Source: Methanoregula sp.
GTDB lineage: Archaea > Halobacteriota > Methanomicrobia > Methanomicrobiales > Methanospirillaceae
Direction: 5' to 3'
DNA: 64,000 bases
Assembly (NCBI RefSeq): GCF_028712425.1
Contig: NZ_JAQTQD010000011.1
Coordinates: 1 to 64,000, forward strand
Part shown: positions 53,669 through 63,084 of the stretch, in pieces
How the letters are laid out: every line of letters starts with the position of its first letter
How positions within the stretch are numbered: the stretch's first letter is position 1
Program-made: the position numbers and the translations under genes
The notes under the pieces: generated by a model
What the model was told of the DNA's origin: nothing
The model's database searches: none
The model's input: the letters and a program-made list of their open reading frames with translations, nothing else

Positions 53669-55308
53669 CCCGCACTGCGTTCATCCTCGACGGGTACGTT
53701 GACGAGCCCGCGTGTCTCGGAGTCCCCCCCTATGTCTCGCCCTACATCCGCACCGTGGCAGGTGCGCTCGTATCCCGCGGGTATTCCGTCCGGTACCTCA
53801 CCATCGACCAGCTGAGAAAAGAGCCGCTGCGGGCTGGTGATCTGAACAAGGCTGACCTGCTGGTCATGATCGCGGGGGTGACGGTACCGGGGAAATATCT
53901 CGGGGGAACTCCCGCAACGCTCACCGAGATCCAGCAGGTCGGCCACATGGTGAAGGGGCCAAGGAAACTGATCGGAGGCCCCATCGGCTTTGGGTATGCC
54001 GGGGAGGGTGGGCAAAAAGCAGTCCGGCAGGTGATCAGCGGATTTGATGCCCTGCTCTCCGGTGAACCAGCGGTTGCGCTGGACAATTACCTGGACGGGA
54101 ACGAGCCTGAAGGAGTACTGGATTATTCCCGCACCGATCCGTGGAGCATTGCGGGAAGCAGCATCATCATACAACACCCCGACTTCCCGTTCGTGATGTG
54201 CGAGCTGGAGACTGCCCGGGGCTGTCCGCACGGGGCAACGGGCGGCTGTTCGTTCTGCACGGAGCCGTTCTACGGCATGCCGCGCTACCGGACCATTGCC
54301 GCAGTTGCCGGGGAGGTTGCCGCACTCCATGCCGCTGGTGCCCGGCATTTCCGGGTGGGTAGGCAACCGGATATCCTCGCGTACGGGGCCGGGACGGGAG
54401 AGTATCCCGCACCGGAACCGGAGAAACTCGATGCCCTCTTCTCCGCGATCCGCTCTGCCGCACCGGAACTCAGGACACTCCACATCGACAACACCAACCC
54501 GCAGACCATTGCCCGGCACGAGGACGCGGCAAGGGAAGCGCTCCGGGCGATCATCCGGCACCACACCCCGGGTGATGTTGCCGCGTTCGGCATGGAGACG
54601 GCCGATCCTGCGGTTGTCCGGGCAAACAACCTCAAAGCCCTGCCGGATGAGGTATTCTCTGCTATCCGGATTGTCAACGAAGAAGGCGGGAAACGCCGAA
54701 ACAATGTCCCCGAACTCCTCCCGGGCCTCAACTTCGTCTGCGGGCTTGCCGGGGAGACGGAAGAGACGTATGATCTCAATGAGCAGTTCCTCGCCCGAGT
54801 CCTGGATGCCGGCCTCTCGGTGCGGCGGGTGAACATCCGGCAGGTGATGCCGTTTGAAGGCACCCGGGCTTATACAGACAACACGCTCGGGAAGCACGAG
54901 CGCCGGTTCCGGCAGTTCAAGGAATTTGTCCGGAACCGGATCGACCTGCCGATGCTCCGGCGGGTATTCCCGATTGGCACGGTTCTCAGAGATGTGCGGG
55001 TCGAAGTATCGGGGGACCTCTCGTTCGGGAGGCAGCCGGGCTCTTACCCGATCCTTGTCGGCATCCCGCTCCGGCTCCCTGAAAGGACGGTTACCGACGC
55101 CGTTGTCGTTGACTGGGGGATGCGGTCGGTTACTGCTCTCCCCGTCCCGATCGCGATCAATACCCTGCCTGCGTCAGCCATCAAGTGGCTGCCGGGTGTG
55201 GGGAAGAAGAAAGTGGCAGCCGTTATTGCAAAGCGGCCGTTTGCCGATCCTGCCGCATACCGGAAGGTCGCAGGGGACTCTCCGGTAGACGGCCTGCTGA
55301 AATTCTGA
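53665..55308 (+). CDS. Radical SAM protein with B12-like and HhH domains
   Basis: The N-terminal 150 residues form a B12-binding-like Rossmann segment. The radical SAM cluster is Cys187-X7-Cys195-X2-Cys198 (RGCPHGATGGCSFC), wider than the usual CX3CX2C. The rest of the barrel follows (GMETADPAVVRANNL, GLNFVCGLAGETEETYDLN). A TRAM-like or barrel segment follows, and the C terminus has a helix-hairpin-helix (INTLPASAIKWLPGVGKKKVAAVI). It is coupled to mptE by a 4-base overlap. Substrate unknown; the HhH suggests nucleic acid or a large partner. Confidence 0.87.
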   Translation: MTRTAFILDGYVDEPACLGVPPYVSPYIRTVAGALVSRGYSVRYLTIDQLRKEPLRAGDLNKADLLVMIAGVTVPGKYLGGTPATLTEIQQVGHMVKGPRKLIGGPIGFGYAGEGGQKAVRQVISGFDALLSGEPAVALDNYLDGNEPEGVLDYSRTDPWSIAGSSIIIQHPDFPFVMCELETARGCPHGATGGCSFCTEPFYGMPRYRTIAAVAGEVAALHAAGARHFRVGRQPDILAYGAGTGEYPAPEPEKLDALFSAIRSAAPELRTLHIDNTNPQTIARHEDAAREALRAIIRHHTPGDVAAFGMETADPAVVRANNLKALPDEVFSAIRIVNEEGGKRRNNVPELLPGLNFVCGLAGETEETYDLNEQFLARVLDAGLSVRRVNIRQVMPFEGTRAYTDNTLGKHERRFRQFKEFVRNRIDLPMLRRVFPIGTVLRDVRVEVSGDLSFGRQPGSYPILVGIPLRLPERTVTDAVVVDWGMRSVTALPVPIAINTLPASAIKWLPGVGKKKVAAVIAKRPFADPAAYRKVAGDSPVDGLLKF

Positions 55309-55469
55309 TCTTCTTTCTTGCACGGCCCCGGCCCTGCCATGCGGGTTCCCCTGAACTGGTGAAGGGGGGTCGGGCGGTGTACTTGTGCCGGGCCCCCGGC
55401 GCCCCACAACCATACCTCCGGTCCGAAGTGCACCATGTGGAGAGAAAATGAGGGGAGGGTATTTGGAGT

Positions 55470-56603
55470 TCAGACCTGCCGGAGTTCCGTAACCTTCAGG
55501 ATGTCCGTCCGGGTCACGATCCCGAGGATCTTCCCGTCAGCCACAACAGGGATCCGCCCGATATCCTTTGCCGACATGATCCGGAGGGCGTCGATGACCG
55601 GGGCCTCCGGGGGGAGCGTGATGATCTCGCGGGTCATGATGTCCCTCACCTGCATGGCCTCGCGATCGATGGGCGAGGTCTTGTTGATGTCTGCCAGCGT
55701 GATCATGCCAACCAGCGTGTCCCGCTCGATGACCGGAAAGCCGAGATGCTTGCTTGAGTACATCATGGTGATGACCTGGCTCACCGGCACTGTGGGCCCT
55801 ACGGTTGCCACCGGGCTCGACATCATGGATCCGACCGTGACGTCCTGCAGGAGGTGGCTGTACTTGACGGCACTCGACTCCATGTTCGCCCCGATATAGA
55901 TGAAGAGGGCGATCAGGATCAAAAAGGGCGAGAACGCAAAGAGGCCGACAATACCAAAGAGGATGGCAAAGCCCTTGCCGATATCTGCGGCGATCTGGGT
56001 TGCCCGGTGCAGGGGCATCCGCTGCGCAAGCCATGCCCGGAGCACCCGGCCCCCGTCCATGGGGAATGCCGGGATCAGGTTGAAGACGCAGAGGATGATG
56101 TTGAGCACCCCGAGGTAGCCCAGCGTAAAGATGAGGACGCCTGCCATGCCCGGGTCGTCCGTGAACAACGGGACGGCATAGATGAGCAGTGAACAGAGGA
56201 TCCCGAAGATGAGGCTTGCGATCGGCCCGACAAGGGCCATCGGGAGTTCCGCTTTCGGGTCCGGGACTCCCTCTTCCATGGTCGCGATGCCGCCGAAGAT
56301 CATCAGCGTGATGCTTTTGATGGCGATCCCTTTTGCCCGGGCAACGAGCGAATGGGCGAGCTCGTGGACGAGGACCCCGAAGAAGAGGCCAAAGGCAACG
56401 ATGGTCCCGAGCACCCACGGCATATACCCCGCAGTCGCAACCGAGGTGTCGATTTGGACCTGGTAGATGTCCTCCAGCATACCGACCGTGAGAGGGATCT
56501 GGCTGCCGATGATCCAGGCAAAGAGGGGGATGACAAGCAGGAACGTATAGTGGATCAGGATCGGAATCCCGAAAATGCGCCCGATCCGGAAAGATCCGTC
56601 CAT
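55470..56603 (-). CDS. Site-2 protease (M50) with two CBS domains
   Basis: An intramembrane metalloprotease. The zinc motif HELAHSL (HExxH) is near residue 62 and the third ligand in AFPMDGGRVLRA near 185, within about six membrane helices. The C-terminal 130 residues carry a CBS pair (VGSMMSSPVATVGPTVPVSQV and VRDIMTREIITLPPEAPVIDAL), which usually binds adenine nucleotides. It may cleave anchored regulators. The start abuts an AT-rich element shared with the PRC-barrel gene. Confidence 0.93.
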   Translation of the reverse strand: MDGSFRIGRIFGIPILIHYTFLLVIPLFAWIIGSQIPLTVGMLEDIYQVQIDTSVATAGYMPWVLGTIVAFGLFFGVLVHELAHSLVARAKGIAIKSITLMIFGGIATMEEGVPDPKAELPMALVGPIASLIFGILCSLLIYAVPLFTDDPGMAGVLIFTLGYLGVLNIILCVFNLIPAFPMDGGRVLRAWLAQRMPLHRATQIAADIGKGFAILFGIVGLFAFSPFLILIALFIYIGANMESSAVKYSHLLQDVTVGSMMSSPVATVGPTVPVSQVITMMYSSKHLGFPVIERDTLVGMITLADINKTSPIDREAMQVRDIMTREIITLPPEAPVIDALRIMSAKDIGRIPVVADGKILGIVTRTDILKVTELRQV

Positions 56604-56629
56604 AATAAAGGGTTATCTTTTTAACTCTT

Positions 56630-56641
56630 AAGTATATACTT
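56630..56641. promoter_or_regulatory. Palindromic TATA element between divergent genes
   Basis: AAGTATATACTT is a 12-base perfect palindrome lying 32 bases before the site-2 protease start and 20 before the PRC-barrel start. It could serve as TATA box in both directions, and both transcripts would be nearly leaderless. Confidence 0.45.
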
Positions 56642-56654
56642 TCATCTGATAACG

Positions 56655-56927
56655 ATGGAAACCCAGATTACCGAGCTGTTCGGGCTTCAGATTTATACGG
56701 ACAAGGGCATGTTCATTGGCGAAGTCGAGGATGTTGTCCTTGACGTGGAATCCAAGAAAATGGAGTCGCTCGTCGTCGGCAAGGTCAACGACCAGCTCTT
56801 CGAGCTCAAGAATTATAAGGGCCTCAAGATCCCGTACCGGATCATCAGCGCAATCGACGATATCGTCCTGATCCGCCACCTGCCCGGAGCCTTTGCCGGC
56901 GGCAGCGGCAGCGGCGACATGGAATAA
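56655..56927 (+). CDS. PRC-barrel domain protein
   Basis: A 90-residue single PRC barrel: ITELFGLQIYTDKGMFIGEVEDVVLDVESKKMESLVV, then IPYRIISAIDDIVLIRH. PRC barrels bind RNA or partner proteins; archaeal single-domain forms are common and some act with ribosomal RNA processing. A Gly/Ala-rich tail ends the protein. The Thg1 gene follows 66 bases later on the same strand. Confidence 0.88.
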   Translation: METQITELFGLQIYTDKGMFIGEVEDVVLDVESKKMESLVVGKVNDQLFELKNYKGLKIPYRIISAIDDIVLIRHLPGAFAGGSGSGDME

Positions 56928-56993
56928 TCTCATCCTAAACCTTGAGGACAGCGGGAGATTCCACGGTATTTTCTCCTCCCGCATGGTACTCCT

Positions 56994-57719
56994 ATGGAAA
57001 ACCGGGAAATCTTCTCCACGATCACCGCCCTTCCTCCGGTTTTTTTGCGGCTCGACGGGCGGGCATTCCACCATCTTTCCGATGTGCTGGGCCTTGAGCG
57101 GCCGTTTGACGATTTCTTCCACAAGGCAATGGTGACGGCCTGTACAGCGCTTGTTGCCGACAGTGGGCTCAATCCCGATCTCGCGTACACCTTCTCGGAC
57201 GAGATCAGCCTGTACTTCACGAAACTCCCGTTCTCCGGCCGGGTGGAGAAACTCGACAGTGTTGCAGCATCCTATGCCGCCAGTTCATTTACGCTCGCGC
57301 TGGGAAGCACGACGCTCGTTGCGTTCGATGCCCGGGTCATCCCGGCAACACCGGAGTACGCGAAGGAGTACCTTGTCAACCGGCAGGCCGAGGCATGGCG
57401 GAACCACATCAATGCCTACTGCCAGCAGGCCCTCATCGAGGAAGGGCTGGACCCGAGAAAAGCGCAGGAACAGCTTACGGGTCTCCCGGCAAAAGCCCTC
57501 CACGAGATGATGCATGAGCGGGGCTTCAACCTCGCAACCACCCCTGCATGGCAGCGCAGGGGGACGCTCGTGTACAAGAAACTCACGGAGAAGGAAGGGT
57601 TCAACCCGATCACAAGAGAGACGGTGATCACAGAGCGCAGCACCGTGGTTGCGGAGTCCGATCTCCCCTTATTTTCGAGCCCCGAAGGGCAGGCGTTCCT
57701 TGCTGCAATCGTGAAATAA
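56994..57719 (+). CDS. thg1: tRNA-His guanylyltransferase, Thg1 family
   Basis: Thg1 adds G-1 to the 5' end of tRNA-His. The metal-binding motifs are visible: RLDGRAF with Asp21 (family RxDGRxF) and TFSDEISLYF with Asp69 and Glu70 (family SDEYSF). NHINAYCQQAL matches the family's HINNLYN helix. Length 241 is normal. Archaeal members are known from Methanosarcina and Methanothermobacter. The tRNA-His gene at 22109 lacks an encoded G-1, so this enzyme would be needed. It sits 66 bases after the PRC-barrel gene. Confidence 0.9.
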   Translation: MENREIFSTITALPPVFLRLDGRAFHHLSDVLGLERPFDDFFHKAMVTACTALVADSGLNPDLAYTFSDEISLYFTKLPFSGRVEKLDSVAASYAASSFTLALGSTTLVAFDARVIPATPEYAKEYLVNRQAEAWRNHINAYCQQALIEEGLDPRKAQEQLTGLPAKALHEMMHERGFNLATTPAWQRRGTLVYKKLTEKEGFNPITRETVITERSTVVAESDLPLFSSPEGQAFLAAIVK

Positions 57720-57922
57720 CCCGACACCTGCTCCCCGCATTTTCCTACTGTATACAACCCGTATCCGCCCACGGGATTTCGAGGATTTCAGGATATAAGG
57801 ATTATGGGTGGTTTTCTCGTGTTATTGCATGGCATTAGATTCATATAGATTGTTGCTGCGATCCCTAAAATTGTGCCACAAATCAAAATTCTGACTTCAA
57901 TATGTTCGTTTTCCAAATTAAC
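57720..57922. other. Intergenic stretch after thg1
   Basis: About 200 bases follow thg1 without a usable gene; the sequence becomes AT-rich toward the promoter at 57923. I see no repeat or RNA gene here. Confidence 0.5.
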
Positions 57923-57937
57923 AAATTATAAGTATAA
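57923..57937 (+). promoter_or_regulatory. TATA box of the short peptide gene
   Basis: AAATTATAAGTATAA is a strong TATA-like element within an AT-rich stretch, placing a transcript start near 57957, about 25 bases before the possible peptide gene at 57982. Confidence 0.5.
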
Positions 57938-57966
57938 CCACGGTACACTATCACCTATCCACAACA

Positions 57967-57977
57967 TGAGGAGGTGA
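57967..57977 (+). promoter_or_regulatory. Very strong ribosome binding site
   Basis: TGAGGAGGTGA is an almost complete match to the anti-Shine-Dalgarno sequence of 16S rRNA. It lies four bases before CTG at 57982. An ATG AGG AGG TGA minimal frame overlaps it at 57966. Confidence 0.55.
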
Positions 57978-57981
57978 AAAC

Positions 57982-58056
57982 CTGTTCGACTGGGCCCTGT
58001 TCCTTAAGATTGTGATTGCAGTCCTCCAGGCAATCTTACAGAATCTGCCCGCGTAA
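57982..58056 (+). CDS. Possible 24-aa hydrophobic peptide, CTG start
   Basis: After a perfect ribosome site and a TATA box, the reading frame starts with CTG and codes a 24-residue peptide that contains FDWALFLKIVIAVLQAIL, with a single Asp and Lys on one face and hydrophobic residues elsewhere. It would form an amphipathic helix. No family is known to me. CTG is not a usual start, so the case rests on the promoter, the ribosome site and the peptide pattern. A frame starting GTG at 57974 reads only 13 codons. Confidence 0.4.
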   Translation: MFDWALFLKIVIAVLQAILQNLPA

Positions 58057-58165
58057 CCCGGCAGCCGCCGGATACGGGGCACGACCTTACTCCTTTTACA
58101 CACGGACAATACGGGATAAAAAAGGGAAAATACGGGAATACAGGAAGGCAAAAAAGCCGGGAACA

Positions 58166-61100
58166 CTATCCCGACTTCGCAATACCTATCGTCATGGAAA
58201 CGCCTTCCACATCCCACTCCTTCACTGAAGCGAAACGCGATTCTTCGGGCATTGTCCCGTCTTTACTGAACCCGAATACCTTTGCCCGCACCTCGTCGCC
58301 GATCAGGGCGAGCATCTGGTCGGTATGCAGCAGGGCAAGGACACGCTTGTCGCTGACCGAAACCTCGGCAGAGATGGTGTCCTCCACCGCAAGATCGAGC
58401 TGCTTTCTCATCTCCTGGATCCGCCGGATCACCTCGCGGGCATAGCCTTCTGCCTCAAGGTCCGGTGTCAGTGCCACGTCCACGTAGACGGTGGCGTCGG
58501 TCATCGGCGCCGAGAAGATATCCGCGGGGAGCTTCTCGGTGAAGGTGACATGCTCTGCCCCGATCTCAATGCTGGCAGCGCCGTCTTTGAGGGAGAATTT
58601 CCGGCCGGCATCGACCGCTGCCTTGATGGCGTTCCCGTCTGCGGCCTCGATGAGCCCCTTGACCTTGAACGAGTCCTTCCCGAACCCTTTTCCGAGCGCC
58701 TTCATGACCGGCTCGGCATGCCAGCCGATCCGCTCCCAGCGGCCTATGACCACGGAGACCTTCCGGGCATTGGCCCGGTCCATGCAGACCGCGTTGAGGC
58801 GCTCGATTGCGTCCTTCACCGGCTGGGCACTGGTCACGACCACAACCTCGGCAACCGGCCAGCGGAGTTTCCGTTTTCCGGTCTGCCGGGCATTGGCCTG
58901 CGCCTCGTCGAATGAGCGGACGAGCTCGACGGCGTGCTCCAGTTCCCGGTCAATGAGCGTGGATTCCCCTGCATCCCAGTCGAGCATGTGGACGCTCTCC
59001 CTGTCGTTCTTACACCGGAGGTTCCCGTAGATCTGCTCGGTGAGGTGCGGGCAGAAGGGGGCAAGGAGTCCCATGAGGCGGCGCATCACGTAGTACATTG
59101 TCTCGTACGCAAAGATCTTCTGCTCTGACTCGCCCTCAAGCCACATCCGGGGCCGGACCAGCTGGACATACCAGCGGGAGAGGTCTTCTAAAATAAAGTT
59201 GACAAGTTCCCGGGTTGCCCGGTGAAGCTGGCACTCCTTTGTGGCGCTGTCGACCACCGAGGCGATGGTGTTGATCCGCGAGATGATGAACCGGTCCTCG
59301 TCCGGCATCCAGCGGATGTGGGCCCGGATAAAGGAGTCGTCCCAAACACCGCCGTTCGTGGCAGGTTCGAATTTATCGAGGATCATGTACGGCAGCGGGA
59401 AGCGGTACACGTTCCAGAGGATGTTGACTGCCCGGTTGATGGTGCCGACGCCTTCCCAGTTGAACTTCAGGTCGTCCCAGGGAGCAGAGGAAGAGAGGAC
59501 GTAAAGCCGGAGCACGTCCACCCCGACTTTTTCAACAACATCGCCGGGGTTCACCACGTTCCCGAGGCTCTTGGACATCTTCTTGCCCTCCGCATCGAGG
59601 GCAAAACCATGCATGCAGACGCTCTTGTAGGGAGCCTTGCCGAACGCGATGGTGCTGGCGCCCAGCTGCGAGTAGAACCAGCCCCGGGTCTGGTCCTGCC
59701 CCTCGGTGATGAAATCGGCTGGCCAGAGGGCTTCGAACTCCTTTGTCTCTTTCGGGAACCCGAGCGTTGCCCACGACGCTACTGCCGAGTCGAACCAGAC
59801 ATCAAAGATATCCCTGACCCGTTTCATCGTGCCGCCGCAGGAGCACGGGAACGTAACTTCATCAACGTACGGGCGGTGGGGATCGGGCAGCGGCTTCCCA
59901 CTGAGTTTCTCGAGCTCTGCGATTGTGCCTACGACATGGTACTTGTCACATTTGTCGCAGACCCAGACCGGGATGGGAATACCCCAGTAGCGCTGGCGGG
60001 AGATGCACCAGTCGCGGGCTTCCTTGATCCAGTCATAGAACCGGGCAGAGCCCGCCCACTCGGGGTACCAGGTCACCTTCTCCACCTCAGAGAGCATCAG
60101 GTCCCGCATCTCGGATGCCTTCAGGAACCACTGCGATGTTGCCCGGAAGATGATCGGGGTTTTGCAGCGCCAGCAGTGGCCATAGCGGTGGGTGACCTTC
60201 TCGTGTGCGAGCAGGTGGTCGCCCAGTGCGGTAAGGACATTCTCGTTTGCATCCCGGACAAACTGCCCGGCGAACTGCCCGGCATTGTCCATGAACCTGC
60301 CTGCTCCGTCGACCGGGCAGACGATCTGTAATCCCTCTTTCGTCCCGAGCACGAAGTCGTCCCAGCCGTGGCCGGGGGCGATGTGGACCATACCGGTATT
60401 TTCCAGGGCAACAAAGTCGGCTGCAACGACCCGGTGCTGGATCTCTTTCTGGAGCGGGACCTGTTCCCGGAGGGGGGACTCGTAGGTCCAGCCAACCAGT
60501 TCTGATCCCTTCTTCTTCTCGACAATCGAGAAGTCCTTGTACCGTCCCTTCTTCAGCACGGCCTTGACAAGGGGTTCTGCGATCCAGAGAAGTTCCTCGT
60601 TACCGTCCTTCTTTGCCAGCACTTTTGCGTATTCGAACTCTTTTGAGACCGCAACCGCTACGTTTGCCGGCAGGGTCCACGGGGTCGTGGTCCAGATGAC
60701 GAGGTATTCAGCGGTTTTTCCGGTAAGGGGGAACTTGACGAAGATCGAGGGGTCGCTCTCGTCCCAGTACTCCACTTCGGCGTCCGCGATCGCCGTCTCG
60801 CACCGGGGGCACCAGTTCACCACGCGGTGGCCGCGTTCGAGCATGCCCCGCTCCTGTGCCTTTGCAAGCGTCCACCAGGCCGCCTCGATATACTCGGGTT
60901 TTACGGTCTGGTACGCGCCAGGGAAGTCCAGCCAGACACCGAGAGCTTCGAACTGGTCGTCCATCAGTTTCTTGTTCTCCACAGCGAACTCCCGGCACTT
61001 CTCGATAAACGGCTGGATACCGAACTTCTCGATATCCTTCTTGGATGCAAAACCGAGCTCCTGCTCGACCTTGACCTCGATGGGGAGGCCGTGCATGTCA

Positions 61101-61351
61101 TACCCTGCCCGGTCGATGACGTTTTTGCCATTCATGCGCTGGTAGCGCAGGAGAGAGTCCTTGATGATCTTGTTCCACGCAGTCCCGAGGTGGATGTGCC
61201 CCGTTGTGTAGGGCGGGCCGTCGACGAAAAAGAACGGTTTACATGCCGCCCGCTGTTGTTTAACTGCCTTGTAAGTATTGTGGGTGCGCCAGTATTCCTG
61301 CACCTCACGCTCGATCTCCTTTGCGCTGAAGTTCGCGGTGACTTCCTTCAC
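58166..61351 (-). CDS. ileS: Isoleucyl-tRNA synthetase
   Basis: Class I synthetase that charges tRNA-Ile. HIGH is seen as HIHLG at residues 52-56, the editing CP1 domain lies around 200-400 (IVWTTTPWTLPANVA), KMSKS reads KKMSKSLGN near residue 600, and the anticodon-binding and C-terminal domains follow. The length of 1061 residues is normal. It is divergent from the aldehyde dehydrogenase gene by 239 bases. Confidence 0.98.
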   Translation of the reverse strand: MKEVTANFSAKEIEREVQEYWRTHNTYKAVKQQRAACKPFFFVDGPPYTTGHIHLGTAWNKIIKDSLLRYQRMNGKNVIDRAGYDMHGLPIEVKVEQELGFASKKDIEKFGIQPFIEKCREFAVENKKLMDDQFEALGVWLDFPGAYQTVKPEYIEAAWWTLAKAQERGMLERGHRVVNWCPRCETAIADAEVEYWDESDPSIFVKFPLTGKTAEYLVIWTTTPWTLPANVAVAVSKEFEYAKVLAKKDGNEELLWIAEPLVKAVLKKGRYKDFSIVEKKKGSELVGWTYESPLREQVPLQKEIQHRVVAADFVALENTGMVHIAPGHGWDDFVLGTKEGLQIVCPVDGAGRFMDNAGQFAGQFVRDANENVLTALGDHLLAHEKVTHRYGHCWRCKTPIIFRATSQWFLKASEMRDLMLSEVEKVTWYPEWAGSARFYDWIKEARDWCISRQRYWGIPIPVWVCDKCDKYHVVGTIAELEKLSGKPLPDPHRPYVDEVTFPCSCGGTMKRVRDIFDVWFDSAVASWATLGFPKETKEFEALWPADFITEGQDQTRGWFYSQLGASTIAFGKAPYKSVCMHGFALDAEGKKMSKSLGNVVNPGDVVEKVGVDVLRLYVLSSSAPWDDLKFNWEGVGTINRAVNILWNVYRFPLPYMILDKFEPATNGGVWDDSFIRAHIRWMPDEDRFIISRINTIASVVDSATKECQLHRATRELVNFILEDLSRWYVQLVRPRMWLEGESEQKIFAYETMYYVMRRLMGLLAPFCPHLTEQIYGNLRCKNDRESVHMLDWDAGESTLIDRELEHAVELVRSFDEAQANARQTGKRKLRWPVAEVVVVTSAQPVKDAIERLNAVCMDRANARKVSVVIGRWERIGWHAEPVMKALGKGFGKDSFKVKGLIEAADGNAIKAAVDAGRKFSLKDGAASIEIGAEHVTFTEKLPADIFSAPMTDATVYVDVALTPDLEAEGYAREVIRRIQEMRKQLDLAVEDTISAEVSVSDKRVLALLHTDQMLALIGDEVRAKVFGFSKDGTMPEESRFASVKEWDVEGVSMTIGIAKSG

Positions 61352-61590
61352 TTACAACCCCTCGTGGAATCCCTCGCCCCCGCAGGAGCTGATGGAATAT
61401 GCGATAGATACGTTTAGTGCCACTGCACAAAGTAGTTTTTCTCCGTTTCTCATCTCCCGTTTTGCTGGTGCATGCTGCGGTGCAGGCTGTACCACGACGC
61501 GATGGGTACGGCTTCCTGCCGGCCATTTGCCGATGGTGCTATGTATCTCCTGCTGCCCATATTGGATCAGGAACAACAAGGAGCATCCCG

Positions 61591-63027
61591 ATGGCTGAGA
61601 CCTACCCGCTCCTCCTGGGAGGAGAGAAGAAGGAATCACAGGAGACCATTCCCGTACGGTTCCCGTACACCGGCGAATTGCACTGCACGGTCAGCCAGGC
61701 AACGAACAATGACCTGAAGGCGGCCGTCACCAAGGCCCTATCTGGTTTTGAGAAGACGCGCCGGCTTCCTGTCCATGCCCGGGCGGAGATCCTCCACAAT
61801 CTCGCAGACGCGATCCACAAGAGGTCCGCAGAATTGATCGATGTCATGGTCATGGAAGGCGGCAAGACAAGGAAGTTTGCCACCACCGAGGTTGTCCGGG
61901 CGGAAGTGACGGTCAGGACATCGGCGGAAGAGGCAAAACGGGTCTATGGCGAGGTCATCCCCCTTGACCTGAGCAAGGATACCGAGGGCCGGACCGGGTT
62001 CCTCCGGCGCTTCCCGCTTGGGCCGGTAGCAGGGATTGTGCCGTTCAACTTTCCGCTCAACCTGGCCTGCCACAAGCTGGCGCCTGCTATTGCCGCGGGG
62101 AATTCCGTCATCCTGAAGCCGGCATCGGCAACTCCCCTGTCGAGCCTGTTCCTCGGGGAGATGGCGCTTGAAGCAGGTGTCCCAAAAGAGGCGGTCAGCG
62201 TTGTCCCGTGCACCGGAGCAAGGGCCGAAGCCCTTGCCCGCGACCCCCGTGTCGCATTCCTTTCGTTCACCGGCTCCTGTGCTGTCGGGTGGCACCTGCG
62301 GGAGATCGCGGGGAGGAAAAAGGTCGGGCTGGAGATGGGAGGCAATGCTGCCGTGATCGTCCACGAGGACGCAAACCTTCCCTATGCTGCGCAGCGGATC
62401 GTGACCGGTGGGTTCACGAATGCCGGCCAGGTCTGCATCTCGGTCCAGAGGGTGCTGGTGCACCGGCCGGTGTACGAGGAGCTCGTGGAGATGGTGGTCT
62501 CGGGGACAAAGGCACTGAAGGTAGGAGATCCCCGCGACCCGGCAACGGACGTGGGCCCGATGATCGACCAGCTGAAGGCCGAGGAGGCATACCGGAAAGT
62601 GCAGGAGGCGATCCGCCAGGGAGCCCGGGCACTTGTCGGGGGAACGCTTGAAGGGACAATGTTTGCCCCCACGGTTCTTGAGGGGACGACCCCGGCAATG
62701 CGGGTGAACTGTGAGGAGGTCTTCGCTCCCGTTATCTCGGTTGTCCCGTATGACGATTTCGATGAGGCGCTCCGGATCGCCAACACCGGCGAGTACGGCC
62801 TCCAGGTCGGGATCTTCACCCAGAACCTCAACCGGGCCATGCGGGCCTATGCAGAGATGGACGTGGGCGGGGTTATTGTGAATGACATCCCGACCTTCCG
62901 CACCGACCAGATGCCGTATGGCGGGGCCAAAGGATCCGGGCTCGGCAGGGAAGGGCCGCGGTTTGCCATCGAGGAGATGAGCGAACTCCGGCTGATGGTG
63001 GTCAACCGGGATGGTGGGATGGAATAA
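61591..63027 (+). CDS. Aldehyde dehydrogenase (lactaldehyde dehydrogenase-like)
   Basis: NAD(P)-dependent aldehyde dehydrogenase of the ALDH superfamily. The nucleotide-binding PFNFPLNLACHKLAPAIAAGN, the general base in VGLEMGGNAAVIV and the catalytic Cys in GGFTNAGQVCISVQRV are visible. Methanogen members include lactaldehyde dehydrogenase (CofA) used in F420 synthesis and non-phosphorylating glyceraldehyde-3-phosphate dehydrogenases; the sequence alone does not decide. ATG 61591 is preceded by AAGGAG. A longer frame upstream is rejected. Confidence 0.92.
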   Translation: MAETYPLLLGGEKKESQETIPVRFPYTGELHCTVSQATNNDLKAAVTKALSGFEKTRRLPVHARAEILHNLADAIHKRSAELIDVMVMEGGKTRKFATTEVVRAEVTVRTSAEEAKRVYGEVIPLDLSKDTEGRTGFLRRFPLGPVAGIVPFNFPLNLACHKLAPAIAAGNSVILKPASATPLSSLFLGEMALEAGVPKEAVSVVPCTGARAEALARDPRVAFLSFTGSCAVGWHLREIAGRKKVGLEMGGNAAVIVHEDANLPYAAQRIVTGGFTNAGQVCISVQRVLVHRPVYEELVEMVVSGTKALKVGDPRDPATDVGPMIDQLKAEEAYRKVQEAIRQGARALVGGTLEGTMFAPTVLEGTTPAMRVNCEEVFAPVISVVPYDDFDEALRIANTGEYGLQVGIFTQNLNRAMRAYAEMDVGGVIVNDIPTFRTDQMPYGGAKGSGLGREGPRFAIEEMSELRLMVVNRDGGME

Positions 63028-63084
63028 GTTCATTTTCAGAGATTCAAGTCTGAATAGTTTTCGCAATCAAAGAGATGGTAATGC

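Noticed and set aside
59222..60331. Open frame of 369 codons opposite ileS
   Set aside because: IleRS covers the region with HIGH and KMSKS motifs; the other frame has no recognisable domain.
61738..63066. Open frame of 442 codons opposite the aldehyde dehydrogenase
   Set aside because: The catalytic Cys and nucleotide motifs belong to the plus-strand gene; the antisense product is His/Arg/Pro-biased.
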